64,000 nucleotides of DNA from Micromonospora cathayae (GTDB lineage Bacteria; Actinomycetota; Actinomycetes; Mycobacteriales; Micromonosporaceae): contig NZ_CP118615.1 in the NCBI RefSeq assembly GCF_028993575.1, positions 6,353,001 to 6,417,000 on the forward strand. The letters are read 5' to 3'. Each line of letters starts with the position of its first letter. The first letter of the stretch is position 1. The translations under genes were made by a program, and so were the position numbers. Shown one piece after another: positions 9,810 to 18,800 of the stretch. The notes under the pieces are model-generated. The model did not search any database. It was not told the origin of the DNA and saw nothing but the letters and a program-made list of their open reading frames with translations.

Positions 9810-10574
9810 ATGACCGACGATCGGGTGGCTCTGGTGACCGGCGTCAGCCGGGGTGTCGGCATCGGCGCAGCGGTCTCCCGGGCACTCGCGGCGGACGGCC
9901 ACCGGCTGCTGCTCACCGGGCTGCCCAGCTACGACGACGCCCAGCCCCACGGCGGTGACCCGCACGGCGTGCCGACCCTCCTGGCGGAGCTGGACGACCG
10001 TGCCGACCACGTCACCGCCGACCTGCTCGCCCCGGCCGGCCCCGCCGAGCTGGTCGCCGAAGCGGTCCGCCGGCACGGACGGTTGAACACGGTGGTCGCC
10101 GTGCACGCCTACTCCACTCACACCCGGCTGGGCGCGCTGGACGCCACCGAGATCGACCGGCACCTGCTGGTCAACGTCCGGGCCACTCTGCTGCTCGCCG
10201 AGGCGTTCGCCGCCGCGTTCACCGCCGGCACCGGCGGCCGGCTGGTGTTCTTCACCAGCGGACAGCGGCTCGGCCCGATGCCCGACGAACTGGCGTACGC
10301 GGCGAGCAAGGCCGCGGTGGAGAACCTCACCGTCCAGCTCGCGCCGCTGCTGATGCCCCGGGGGATCACCGTCAACTGCGTCAACCCCGGCCCCACCGAC
10401 ACCGGCTACGCGCCGGCCGACCTGCACGCCGCGGTGGCCCGGCTCTTTCCCGGCGGCCGCTGGGGCACCCCGCAGGACGCGGCCCGGCTGGTGCGGTTCC
10501 TCTGCTCACCCGAGGCCGGCTGGATCACCGGTCAGGTGATCGACTCCGAGGGCGGGTTCAACCGGTACGCCTGA
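9810..10574 (+). CDS. SDR family oxidoreductase
   Basis: 254 aa, classical short-chain dehydrogenase/reductase. The N-terminal nucleotide-binding motif is TGVSRGVGIG, with catalytic Y163 and K167 in YAASKAA and a serine in FFTSGQR. The C-terminal INCVNPGPTDTGY-type segment (here TVNCVNPGPTDTGY) and SPEAGWITGQVIDSEGGF are typical of FabG-like 3-oxoacyl reductases, but the substrate is unknown. ATG 9810 is chosen over GTG 9801 by similarity to usual SDR starts; neither has a convincing ribosome binding site. It ends 11 bp from the convergent XRE regulator. Confidence 0.85.
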   Translation: MTDDRVALVTGVSRGVGIGAAVSRALAADGHRLLLTGLPSYDDAQPHGGDPHGVPTLLAELDDRADHVTADLLAPAGPAELVAEAVRRHGRLNTVVAVHAYSTHTRLGALDATEIDRHLLVNVRATLLLAEAFAAAFTAGTGGRLVFFTSGQRLGPMPDELAYAASKAAVENLTVQLAPLLMPRGITVNCVNPGPTDTGYAPADLHAAVARLFPGGRWGTPQDAARLVRFLCSPEAGWITGQVIDSEGGFNRYA

Positions 10575-10585
10575 GGCGACCCCGG

Positions 10586-11461
10586 TCACTCCTCGGCGTA
10601 CCGGTTCAGCAGCGCCACCGTGTCCGGGGTGGACAGCGCCGCGTCCAGCAGCCAGCCGGCGAGCTGTTCGTACCGACGGACGTCCGGTTCCGCGGTCAGC
10701 CGCAGGTCGGTGGTGAGCGCCTCCAGTACCACGGTGCGCGGGTCGGCCGGGTCGGGGAAGGCGTAACAGGAGAACGGCGTCATCGGGTGCAGCACGCTCC
10801 CGGCCACGGGCACCCCGCGCGGCAGCACCCGGATGGTCACGTTGGCCCGCCTGGTCAACGTCACCAGGTGCCGCGCCTGCTCCCGCCACACCGGCTCGGG
10901 AACGCCGGCGCGGGAGAGGGCGGCCTCGTCGAGGACCGCCGTGTACCGGGGCGCGTCCGCCCGGTGCAGCACGTCCTGCCGGGCCGCGCGGGCGCGGGTG
11001 TCCGCCTCCACGTCGATCTCCGGGTCGAGGAGCCGGCCGGCGGCGACCCGCAGTCGCGCGTACGCCCGGGTCTGGAGCAGGCCCGGCACCACCGCCGGTT
11101 GGTACTCGAAGATGGTGGCGGCGCCGGCCTCCAGCTCGGCGTAGGTGCGCTGCCGTTCCCCCATCTCGCCCAGTGCCTTCCACCAGCTCCGGTTGGTGGC
11201 GGCGTCCCGCGCGATGACGATGAGTGTCTCGCGCTGCCCACCCGGGACGTCGTAGACGTCCAGCAGGTCGAAGACGTCGGCCAGGTCGGGCCGGCTCTGC
11301 CCCAGCTCGATCCGGGACAGTTTGGAGGTGGAGGCCCAGCCGAGCCGCTCACAGACCTGGTCGAGGGTGAGCCCGGCCTGCCGGCGGAGCTGACGCAGCT
11401 CCGCGCCCAGGCGCGCCCGACGAATGACAGGACTTGTTGGCAGCGGCATCCGGCCTCCCAT
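10586..11461 (-). CDS. XRE family transcriptional regulator with DUF5753 domain
   Basis: 291 aa. An N-terminal helix-turn-helix (LGAELRQLRRQAGLTLDQVCERLGW, then SKLSRIELGQSRP) is followed by the roughly 180-residue DUF5753 domain (YQPAVVPGLLQTRAYAR near its start). This architecture is expanded in actinomycetes, often beside DUF397 genes; BldB/WhiJ-type developmental regulators belong to the same genetic system. No DUF397 gene is adjacent. The start is taken as ATG 11461 because a TTGCTT-N17-TACTCT promoter places the transcript start there; ATG 11449 with GGGAGG 4 nt upstream is the alternative. A perfect palindrome covers the promoter. Confidence 0.88.
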   Translation of the reverse strand: MGGRMPLPTSPVIRRARLGAELRQLRRQAGLTLDQVCERLGWASTSKLSRIELGQSRPDLADVFDLLDVYDVPGGQRETLIVIARDAATNRSWWKALGEMGERQRTYAELEAGAATIFEYQPAVVPGLLQTRAYARLRVAAGRLLDPEIDVEADTRARAARQDVLHRADAPRYTAVLDEAALSRAGVPEPVWREQARHLVTLTRRANVTIRVLPRGVPVAGSVLHPMTPFSCYAFPDPADPRTVVLEALTTDLRLTAEPDVRRYEQLAGWLLDAALSTPDTVALLNRYAEE

Positions 11462-11469
11462 CGTGGGAG
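11455..11469. promoter_or_regulatory. Palindrome over start codon and -10 of the XRE gene, candidate operator
   Basis: CTCCCA-TCG-TGGGAG is a perfect inverted repeat whose centre is the start ATG and whose outer end overlaps the -10 box. Binding here would block transcription, as expected for autoregulation by an HTH protein. This is inference. Confidence 0.4.
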
Positions 11470-11496
11470 AGTACGGGCACCGGCAACCCAAAGCAA
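11468..11496 (-). promoter_or_regulatory. Promoter of the XRE-DUF5753 gene
   Basis: On the minus strand TTGCTT (11496-11491) is followed by 17 bp and TACTCT (11473-11468), then 6 nt to ATG 11461. This is the best complete sigma-70-type promoter seen in the window and predicts a leaderless mRNA. Confidence 0.55.
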
Positions 11497-11660
11497 TACC
11501 CTGCTCACAGAGAGCAACAACGGTAGTGGTGGCCGGTCCGGGCACCTCGACAGGGCACGCACTTGGGCGGGTGGACCGACGGCCCGGGGCGTCGACCGAG
11601 AGCCCCGGGGCGGTGGACCGAGAGCCGGGGCCGTCAAACCGAGGACCGGCGACGCCGAGG

Positions 11661-13769
11661 TCAGCTCACCCCGGCCGCGTCCATGCCGCGCAGTTCCTTC
11701 TTGAGGTCGGCCACCTCGTCCCGGATCCGGGCGGCCAGCTCGAACTGCAACTCCCGGGCGGCGGCCAGCATCTGGTCGTTGAGTTCCTGGATGAGCTGGG
11801 CCAGATCGGCCCGGGCCATGCCGGCCCGGGACGGACCGGCGGTGGCCCGGGACCGGCTGCGGGTCTCCTTGACCGGGGCCTTGCCCCGGGAGAGCTGCCG
11901 GGCCGCGCCGCCGACCCGGGAGTCGGTCTCGGTGTCCTCCGCCTCCCGGTAGATGTCGTCCAGGATGTCGTGGATCTTCTTGCGCAGCGGCTCGGGGCTG
12001 ATCCCGTGCGCCTCGTTGTGCGCGATCTGCTTGGCCCGCCGCCGGTTCGTCTCGTCGATCGCGGCGGCCATCGACGGAGTGATCTTGTCGGCGTACATGT
12101 GCACCTGGCCGGACACGTTCCGGGCGGCCCGGCCGATGGTCTGGATCAGCGACCGGCCGCTGCGCAGGAAACCCTCCTTGTCGGCGTCGAGGATCGCCAC
12201 CAGGGAGACCTCGGGCAGGTCGAGGCCCTCGCGGAGCAGGTTGATGCCGACCAGCACGTCGTACTCGCCCTTGCGCAGCTCACGCAGCAGCTCCACCCGG
12301 CGCAGCGTGTCCACCTCGGAGTGCAGATAACGCACCCGGATGCCGTTGTCCAGCAGGTAGTCCGACAGGTCCTCGGCCATCTTCTTGGTCAGCGTGGTGA
12401 CCAGCACCCGCTCGTCCCGCTCGGTACGCAGCCGGATCTCGTGCATCAGGTCGTCGATCTGCCCCTTGGTGGGCTTGACGACCACCTCCGGGTCGATCAG
12501 GCCGGTGGGGCGGATCACCTGCTCGACGTACTCGCCCTGGGCCTGCTCCAGCTCCCAGGAGCCCGGGGTCGCGGACAGGTAGACCATCTGCCCGACCCGC
12601 TCCAGGAACTCGTCGAACCGCAGCGGCCGGTTGTCGGCGGCGCTGGGCAGCCGGAACCCGTGGTCGATCAGCATCCGCTTGCGCGAGGCGTCGCCCTCGA
12701 ACATGGCGCCGATCTGCGGGATCGTCACGTGCGACTCGTCGACCACGGTGAGGAAGTCGTCCGGGAAGTAGTCGAGCAGGCAGTGCGGCGGGCTGCCCGG
12801 CAACCGGCCGTCGATGTGCATGGAGTAGTTCTCGATGCCCGAGCAGAAGCCGACCTGGCGCATCATCTCGATGTCGTAGGTGGTACGCATCCGCAGCCGT
12901 TGCGCCTCCAGCAGCTTGCCCTGCCGCTCCAGCTCGGCCAACCGCTCGGCCAGCTCGACCTCGATGTCCCCGATGGCGCGTTCCATCCGCTCCGGGCCGG
13001 CCGCGTAGTGCGTGGCGGGGAAGATCAGCAGATGGTCCACCTCGCGGACCACGTCCCCGGTCAGCGGGTTGAGGTAGTAGAGGTTCTCCACCTCGTCACC
13101 GAACAGCTCGATCCGCACGGCCAGTTCCTCGTACGCGGGAATGATCTCCAGGGTGTCGCCCCGGACCCGGAACGTGCCGCGCTGGAAGGCCATGTCGTTG
13201 CGGGCGTACTGGATGTCGACCAGCCGGCGCAGCAGCTTGTCGCGGTCCAGCTCCTGGCCGACGGCGACCCGGACGGCCCGGTCCAGGTACTCCTGCGGGG
13301 TGCCCAGGCCGTAGATCGCCGAGACGGTCGCCACCACGATCACGTCCCGCCGGGTCAGCAGCGACATGGTGGCCGAGTGCCGCAGCCGCTCGACCTCCTC
13401 GTTGATCGAGGAGTCCTTCTCGATGTACGTGTCGGTCTGCGGAATGTACGCCTCGGGCTGGTAGTAGTCGTAGTAGGAGACGAAGTACTCCACCGCGTTG
13501 TGCGGGAGCAGCTCGCCGAACTCCTTGGCCAACTGGGCGCAGAGGGTCTTGTTCGGGGCGAGCACCAGGGTCGGCCGTTGCAGCCGCTCGACCAGCCACG
13601 CGGTGGTGGCGCTCTTGCCGGTGCCGGTGGCGCCGAGCAGCACCGTACTGCGGTCACCGCGGCGGACCCGCCGCTCCAGGTCGTCGATGGCGGCCGGCTG
13701 GTCACCGGCGGGCTGGAACTCACTGACGACCTGGAAACGTCCGTCGAGGCGGGGGATGTCGAGCGCCAT
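11661..13769 (-). CDS. uvrB: Excinuclease ABC subunit UvrB
   Basis: 702 aa, full length. UvrB is the damage-verifying helicase-like subunit of nucleotide excision repair; it is loaded by UvrA and recruits UvrC. Walker A GATGTGKS is at residues 46-53, the beta-hairpin segment [20 protein letters not shown] follows, then VDESH and the helicase motif [13 protein letters not shown] near the end of the second RecA domain. The C-terminal UVR motif ([20 protein letters not shown]) is intact. Start ATG 13769 is preceded by TACCGT and 7 nt, so the mRNA may be leaderless; the longer frame to 13862 is unlikely. Confidence 0.96.
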   Translation of the reverse strand: MALDIPRLDGRFQVVSEFQPAGDQPAAIDDLERRVRRGDRSTVLLGATGTGKSATTAWLVERLQRPTLVLAPNKTLCAQLAKEFGELLPHNAVEYFVSYYDYYQPEAYIPQTDTYIEKDSSINEEVERLRHSATMSLLTRRDVIVVATVSAIYGLGTPQEYLDRAVRVAVGQELDRDKLLRRLVDIQYARNDMAFQRGTFRVRGDTLEIIPAYEELAVRIELFGDEVENLYYLNPLTGDVVREVDHLLIFPATHYAAGPERMERAIGDIEVELAERLAELERQGKLLEAQRLRMRTTYDIEMMRQVGFCSGIENYSMHIDGRLPGSPPHCLLDYFPDDFLTVVDESHVTIPQIGAMFEGDASRKRMLIDHGFRLPSAADNRPLRFDEFLERVGQMVYLSATPGSWELEQAQGEYVEQVIRPTGLIDPEVVVKPTKGQIDDLMHEIRLRTERDERVLVTTLTKKMAEDLSDYLLDNGIRVRYLHSEVDTLRRVELLRELRKGEYDVLVGINLLREGLDLPEVSLVAILDADKEGFLRSGRSLIQTIGRAARNVSGQVHMYADKITPSMAAAIDETNRRRAKQIAHNEAHGISPEPLRKKIHDILDDIYREAEDTETDSRVGGAARQLSRGKAPVKETRSRSRATAGPSRAGMARADLAQLIQELNDQMLAAARELQFELAARIRDEVADLKKELRGMDAAGVS

Positions 13770-13776
13770 GGTCCCC

Positions 13777-13782
13777 ACGGTA
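13777..13782 (-). promoter_or_regulatory. -10 box (TACCGT) for leaderless uvrB
   Basis: TACCGT ends 7 nt before the uvrB ATG. Only a weak GGGGA lies in those 7 nt, too close for a normal ribosome binding site. Confidence 0.4.
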
Positions 13783-14063
13783 CGCCGCCGGTGTGACACT
13801 CCGGGCCGGCTACCGCCGGTGCCCGACCGGCTTCGATATTCGCATTGTGGGCTACATCTCACCGGGCTAGGGTGTGCAGCGTAGGCCGCTCGCGGCGGCC
13901 GTCCGGGACGGTCCGGCCCTCGTCGGCCGGGACACCCGGCGCAGGGGTCGCAGCACCCGGTCAGGCCGGCGTGCGCCTCCGGTGCGGTCGCGCGGACGCG
14001 CAGACCGGCCGCCGCGAGCGCCCCTGCTCGTCACCCCAGCGCCGCCGGGCCGTTCAACCACTC

Positions 14064-15638
14064 GTGGAGACCTCGCCCCGACCGGCCCGGAGACCGGAGC
14101 CCGGACCGGCCCGGAGCCCCGAGCCGGAACCCGACCAGGCCCCTGCGCACCGGGCGGCCCGGACCCGGGAACCCGACCAGGCCCCGGCCCGCCGGACGGC
14201 GCGGACGGACCGCCGCCGACGGCGCGTGCGCGCCGGGCTCGGTGGGGTCGCGGCGGTGGCCGCCATCGCCCTGGTCGCCGGCCTGCTGAGCTGGGGCCCC
14301 GAACCGACGGAGCCGCCCCGCGCTCCGACCGCCGACGAGGTCGACCGGCTGGCCGCCGTCCGGGTCACGAACTACCGGGACGGGCGGGCCGGCCTGCGGG
14401 CCACGGTCGGCGACGGCGGTGCCCGCACCGAGGTCGTCGGCTGGGTGGACTGGGCCGATCCGCTGGTCTATCTCGACGTCGGCGGCCCCGGGGCGGGCCC
14501 GGCGCGCGGCCTGGTGCAGGCCCGGCCCGAGCTGGTCGCGGTACGGCCCGACCCGGCCGCGGTGCTCACTCCCGCGCCGCCACCGCTGGTCCCGCCGGCG
14601 GACGGCTGGCGGATCCGCGAACTACCCGACCGGCCACCCCTGGCGGACCTGCTCGACCTGCTGCTGGTGCTCGCGGCCGACCGGCCGGACCCGGCCGCGC
14701 CGCTGCGCTCCGGGGCGGTCCGCTGGGTGGGCCGGGACACCGTGGGCCGGACCCCGGTGGACGTCTTCGAGCTACCCGCCGGGACACCCGCCCCACCGGC
14801 CGGCACCCCCACCGCCACGTCGGTACCGGGCCCGCCGGCCCGCACCGGAACCCGCTACTGGGTGGACCGGGACGCCCGGCTGCACCGGCTGACCGCACGG
14901 TTGCCCGGCCGGCTACCGGTCACGGTGGAACTGGACCGGGCCCAGCGTCCCCCGCTGCGCCCGGTGGACGCGCTCGGCGGGCGGCCCGGCCTTCCCCGGG
15001 ACCTCACCTGGGAGGAGGCCGACCGGCTGTCCCGGCTGCCCGCCCGCACCCGCGACCTCGGCAGCGTGGCGTTGCACCTCACCGTCCCGACCGGTACCGG
15101 GGCGAACCTGCGCGGTGCGGGCTGGCTCGACTGGGGCGACCAGGTCGCCTACCTCGCCACCACCGACCTCGACGCGCCCGGCACCCGGACCCTGGCCCAC
15201 TACCAGCGTTCCCGGGTGGCCCGTTCGCAGCTACCCGCCGGGGACACGGATCCGGCCGCCCGACCACCGCTTCCACCACCACGGAGCCTCGTCTGGCAGC
15301 AGACCGGGACCGGGACGGGGGTGGTGGACCGGCTCGTCGCGGCGGCGCTGCGGACCGGCCGGCCGCCGGCAGAGCGGGGGCGGGCGACCTGGCTACGCCG
15401 GGACAGCACCGGCAACCGGCAGGTGGACGTGATCGAGCTACGCACCACGCAGGCCACCCTGCGCTACTGGATCGACCGGGCCGGCCTGCTCCGCCGGCTG
15501 GAACTGCGCGTCCCGGTCGGCGCGTGGGCCCAACTCGACCTGGTACAGGCTCCGGTGCCCCGGCTTCCCCCGCCCCCTGCCCCGCCCCCCGCCGCCGACG
15601 CGGCGCGCCCGGCCCCGTCCACCGCACCACCCCGGTGA
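14064..15638 (+). CDS. Membrane-anchored protein with duplicated extracytoplasmic domain, function unknown
   Basis: About 524 aa. A Pro/Arg-rich cytoplasmic N-terminus with the repeat EPDQAPA is followed by one membrane segment (GGVAAVAAIALVAGLLSW) and an outside domain. The outside part is an internal duplication: half 1 has GWVDWADPLVYLDV, then VDVFELP and RYWVDRDARLHRLTARLP; half 2 repeats GWLDWGDQVAYLAT, VDVIELR and RYWIDRAGLLRRLELRVP. The pattern recalls LppX/LprG-type lipoprotein folds, but this is only a resemblance. The C-terminus is proline-rich. The start is uncertain: the frame is open from 13845, but codon use becomes typical only from about GTG 14064. Expected to face the cell wall. 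Confidence 0.65.
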   Translation: METSPRPARRPEPGPARSPEPEPDQAPAHRAARTREPDQAPARRTARTDRRRRRVRAGLGGVAAVAAIALVAGLLSWGPEPTEPPRAPTADEVDRLAAVRVTNYRDGRAGLRATVGDGGARTEVVGWVDWADPLVYLDVGGPGAGPARGLVQARPELVAVRPDPAAVLTPAPPPLVPPADGWRIRELPDRPPLADLLDLLLVLAADRPDPAAPLRSGAVRWVGRDTVGRTPVDVFELPAGTPAPPAGTPTATSVPGPPARTGTRYWVDRDARLHRLTARLPGRLPVTVELDRAQRPPLRPVDALGGRPGLPRDLTWEEADRLSRLPARTRDLGSVALHLTVPTGTGANLRGAGWLDWGDQVAYLATTDLDAPGTRTLAHYQRSRVARSQLPAGDTDPAARPPLPPPRSLVWQQTGTGTGVVDRLVAAALRTGRPPAERGRATWLRRDSTGNRQVDVIELRTTQATLRYWIDRAGLLRRLELRVPVGAWAQLDLVQAPVPRLPPPPAPPPAADAARPAPSTAPPR

Positions 15639-15648
15639 CCCGGACCGG

Positions 15649-16824
15649 TCAGGGACGCCAACCGGTCCGCGCGGCCCACTCCTCGGCCCGCAGGTGCTCC
15701 TCGTCGAACCAGGGGTCCTTCGCGGTGGCGTAGGCCGCGCCGTCCGGAGCCGAGGCGGCCAGCTCCCGCTTCAGCATCAGGTACGCGGCCCGCTGGTCCG
15801 GGTCCGCGCGCAGGTGGTCGCGCATCAACAGCGCGTACCGCCACCCCGGCGAACCCGACTCGCGGACGTGCAGGTGGACCGGTCGGCCGGGGTCGGCGCT
15901 GCCGTGCAGCCGTTTGGGCCACCGCTGCCCGCCGGCCGGTCGCGGAGCGTCCCACCACTCGCCGGGGAACCGGGGGAAACCGGCCCGGGCCAGCGGTTCG
16001 GCGAGCCGGTCGGCGTCGGCGAGCGAGTCCACGGTGAGCTGGACGTCGATGACGTCCTTCGCGGCGAGCCCGGGTACCGCGGTCGATCCGATGTGGTCGA
16101 CCCGCAGGTCGGCGGGGGCGACCGCGTGCCGGATCCGGGCGGCCAGCCGGGCGTACTGCGCCGGCCACGTCGGGTCCGCCTCGGTGATCAGCACCCGCTC
16201 GGGCCGCCGGACCACCCGACGCTGCCGCAGGTTCTCCTCGTACGGCACCAGGCGGTCGTGCCAGAGGGCGTCCACCCCGGCGTGCAGCTCGTCACGGCTG
16301 TCGTCGTTGGTGAGCAGCACGTCGGCCGCGGCCCGGCGGCGGTCGTCGTCGGCCTGCGCGGCGATCCGCCGTTCCGCCTCGGCCCGGCTCATCCCCCGGT
16401 CGCGCGCCAACCGCTCCACCCGGGTCGGCACCGCGGTCTGCACCACCACCACCAGGTGGTACGTCGGGGCCAGGCCCACCTCGACCAGCAGCGGTACGTC
16501 GTTCACCACGATCGCGTCCGGGGGTGCGGCGGCGGCCAGGGCGGCGGACCGCTCCCGGACCCGGGGATGGGTGATCGCCTCCAGCCGTCGGCGGGCGGTC
16601 TCGTCACCGAAGACCAGCGTCCCGAGGGCGGGCCGGTCCAGTGCGCCGTCCGGGCCGAGTACGCCCGCGCCGAACGCGGCGACGATCTCGGCGAGCCCCT
16701 CGCTGCCGGGGGCGACCACCTCCCGGGCGATCCGGTCGGAGTCGATGATCACCGCTCCGAGCTGCGCGAACCTCGCCGCCACCGCGCTCTTGCCGGACCC
16801 GATGCCGCCGGTCAGTCCCACCAT
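15649..16824 (-). CDS. coaE: Dephospho-CoA kinase fused to GrpB-like (UPF0157) domain
   Basis: 391 aa. The N-terminal about 200 residues are CoaE, which phosphorylates dephospho-CoA in the last step of coenzyme A synthesis: P-loop GLTGGIGSGKS at residues 3-13, then DSDRIAREVV and VNDVPLLVE. The C-terminal half is a GrpB/UPF0157 nucleotidyltransferase-like domain (VDHIGSTAVPGLAAKDVIDVQ). The same fusion occurs in M. tuberculosis CoaE, where the extra domain is reported to aid folding. ATG 16824 is chosen with GGTGGGG upstream; an in-frame GTG lies 6 nt earlier. It lies 124 bp after rpsA, behind a terminator. Confidence 0.93.
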   Translation of the reverse strand: MVGLTGGIGSGKSAVAARFAQLGAVIIDSDRIAREVVAPGSEGLAEIVAAFGAGVLGPDGALDRPALGTLVFGDETARRRLEAITHPRVRERSAALAAAAPPDAIVVNDVPLLVEVGLAPTYHLVVVVQTAVPTRVERLARDRGMSRAEAERRIAAQADDDRRRAAADVLLTNDDSRDELHAGVDALWHDRLVPYEENLRQRRVVRRPERVLITEADPTWPAQYARLAARIRHAVAPADLRVDHIGSTAVPGLAAKDVIDVQLTVDSLADADRLAEPLARAGFPRFPGEWWDAPRPAGGQRWPKRLHGSADPGRPVHLHVRESGSPGWRYALLMRDHLRADPDQRAAYLMLKRELAASAPDGAAYATAKDPWFDEEHLRAEEWAARTGWRP

Positions 16825-16890
16825 CAACACCCCACCAGTCAACCTGATCACCCGGGCGTCGCCGCGTCGGGGTGGGGCGGGGGAAAGGGG

Positions 16891-16931
16891 AAGGCCCCGT
16901 CCGACCGTGGGGAGCCGGTGGACGGGGCCTT
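16891..16931 (-). terminator. rpsA terminator
   Basis: Perfect 12-bp repeat AAGGCCCCGTCC (16891-16902) and its complement (16920-16931), followed on the minus strand by a C/T-rich run. It lies 18 bp after the rpsA stop. Confidence 0.75.
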
Positions 16932-16948
16932 CGGGTGGTGCCTGTGGG

Positions 16949-18439
16949 TCACTTACCGCCGGCGAGCTTCTCCCGCAGCGCGGCGAGCGCCTCGTCGGTG
17001 GCCAGGGTGCCGGCCGGCTCCTCGGCCTGCCGGCTCGGGGCCGGGCTGGACGAGGAGGTGGTGCCGCCGGTGACGACCGGGGCCGGGTTGGCAGCGGCCT
17101 CGGCGTCGGCGGCCCGGGAGTTCTGCACCTGCTTGGTGTGCGCCTCCCAGCGCTGACGTGCCTCGGCGTACTGGTTCTCCCAGGTCTCCCGCTGCTTGTC
17201 GTACCCCTCGAGCCACTCGCCCGTCTCCGGGTCGAAGCCCTCCGGGTAGATGTAGTTGCCCTCGGCGTCGTACGTCGCGGCCATGCCGTAGAGGGTCGGG
17301 TCGAAGTGCTCCTCGCCCTCGACGAAGCCCTCGTTGGCCTGCTTGAGCGAGAGCGAGATCCGCCGACGCTCGAGGTCGATGTCGATGACCTTGACCATGA
17401 CCTCGGAGCCGACCTGGACGACCTGCTCCGGGATCTCCACGTGGCGCTCGGCCAGCTCGGAGATGTGCACCAGGCCCTCGATGCCGTCGTCGACCCGCAC
17501 GAACGCACCGAACGGCACCAGCTTGGTGACCTTACCCGGGACGATCTGCTGGATCGCGTGGGTCCGGGCGAACTGCCGCCACGGGTCCTCCTGGGTCGCC
17601 TTCAGCGACAGCGAGACCCGCTCGCGGTCCAGGTCGACGTCCAGGACCTCGACCTCGACCTCCTGGCCCACCTCGACGACCTCGGACGGGTGGTCGATGT
17701 GCTTCCAGGACAGCTCGGAGACGTGCACCAGACCGTCCACGCCGCCGAGGTCGACGAACGCGCCGAAGTTGACGATCGAGGAGACGACGCCCTTGCGGAC
17801 CTGCCCCTTCTGGAGCTTGTTGAGGAACTCGGTGCGCACCTCGGACTGGGTCTGCTCGAGCCAGGCCCGGCGGGACAGGACCACGTTGTTGCGGTTCTTG
17901 TCCAGCTCGATGATCTTGGCTTCGAGCTCCCGGCCGACGTACGGCTGCAGGTCCCGCACCCGACGCATCTCGACCAGGGAGGCGGGCAGGAAGCCGCGCA
18001 GCCCGATGTCGAGGATGAGACCACCCTTGACCACCTCGATGACCGAGCCGCGGACGACGCCGTCCTCGTCCTTGATCTTCTCGATGGTGCCCCAGGCCCG
18101 CTCGTACTGCGCCCGCTTCTTGGAGAGGATCAGACGACCCTCCTTGTCCTCCTTCTGGAGGACAAGCGCCTCGATGTGGTCGCCAACCGACACCACCTCG
18201 GCCGGGTCCACGTCGTGCTTGATCGACAACTCACGAGAGGGGATGACACCCTCGGTCTTGTAGCCGATGTCGAGCAGGACCTCGTCCCGATCGACCTTGA
18301 CGACGGTTCCTTCGACAATGTCGCCGTCGTTGAAGTACTTGATGGTCTCGTCGATCGCGGCGAGGAAAGCCTCCTCGGAACCGAGATCGTCGTGGGTGAC
18401 CCGGGTGGCGCTCGAGGGGGCCTCGATGCTGCTCGTCAT
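16949..18439 (-). CDS. rpsA: 30S ribosomal protein S1
   Basis: 496 aa with four S1 RNA-binding repeats, the actinobacterial form: repeat 1 around GDIVEGTVVKVDRDEVLLDIGYKTEG, repeat 3 around VSSIVNFGAFVDLGGVDGLVH, repeat 4 around VTKLVPFGAFVRVDDGIEGLVH. S1 helps bind mRNA to the 30S subunit. The C-terminal tail is acidic and low-complexity (VVTGGTTSSSSPAPSR). Start ATG 18439 (MTSSIEAP) has a GGAG upstream; the frame to 18595 is not used. It has its own terminator and is the expected neighbour of coaE in actinobacteria. Confidence 0.97.
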   Translation of the reverse strand: MTSSIEAPSSATRVTHDDLGSEEAFLAAIDETIKYFNDGDIVEGTVVKVDRDEVLLDIGYKTEGVIPSRELSIKHDVDPAEVVSVGDHIEALVLQKEDKEGRLILSKKRAQYERAWGTIEKIKDEDGVVRGSVIEVVKGGLILDIGLRGFLPASLVEMRRVRDLQPYVGRELEAKIIELDKNRNNVVLSRRAWLEQTQSEVRTEFLNKLQKGQVRKGVVSSIVNFGAFVDLGGVDGLVHVSELSWKHIDHPSEVVEVGQEVEVEVLDVDLDRERVSLSLKATQEDPWRQFARTHAIQQIVPGKVTKLVPFGAFVRVDDGIEGLVHISELAERHVEIPEQVVQVGSEVMVKVIDIDLERRRISLSLKQANEGFVEGEEHFDPTLYGMAATYDAEGNYIYPEGFDPETGEWLEGYDKQRETWENQYAEARQRWEAHTKQVQNSRAADAEAAANPAPVVTGGTTSSSSPAPSRQAEEPAGTLATDEALAALREKLAGGK

Positions 18440-18800
18440 GTGGGCGGTTGCTCCGGTCGGATGGTTTGTCACAGCAGGCTTGTGTCGCAGTGACCTGTTC
18501 GCGCCAGCGGATCCGCCTCCGGGCACACCGAACGATCGCCTAGTGAGATCATGATGTGGCTCCGTTGACCGCGCGCCTGCTCCCTGCCGAGACACACGAT
18601 CCGCGAGCGCATCGTCTAGCCTACCGGGTGCATTACCACAGCGTGCAAGCCCTCCCGTCTCCTCAGGGACGCGTCAGCTGCGAAAGCCGAAGAATCACCC
18701 GCAATCCCCCACTCCTGTAACACGCATCACACCGGCCCCGTACGCCCATCCGTCCACCGCCGCCGGCTCACCTCTCGCACCGGGGGCCTAGCGTGGGCGC
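18440..18800. other. 361-bp divergent intergenic region, rpsA / methyltransferase
   Basis: No open frame of convincing composition. It should hold the rpsA promoter and leader on the minus strand; only the -10 of the methyltransferase (18789-18794) could be assigned with any confidence. Confidence 0.5.
18789..18794 (+). promoter_or_regulatory. -10 box (TAGCGT) for a leaderless methyltransferase mRNA
   Basis: TAGCGT is 6 nt before GTG 18801, with no ribosome binding site between. Confidence 0.45.

Noticed and set aside
13845-14063. N-terminal extension of the duplicated-domain membrane protein
   Set aside because: Codon third positions there are not G/C-biased and no ribosome binding site was found; kept only as a possibility.
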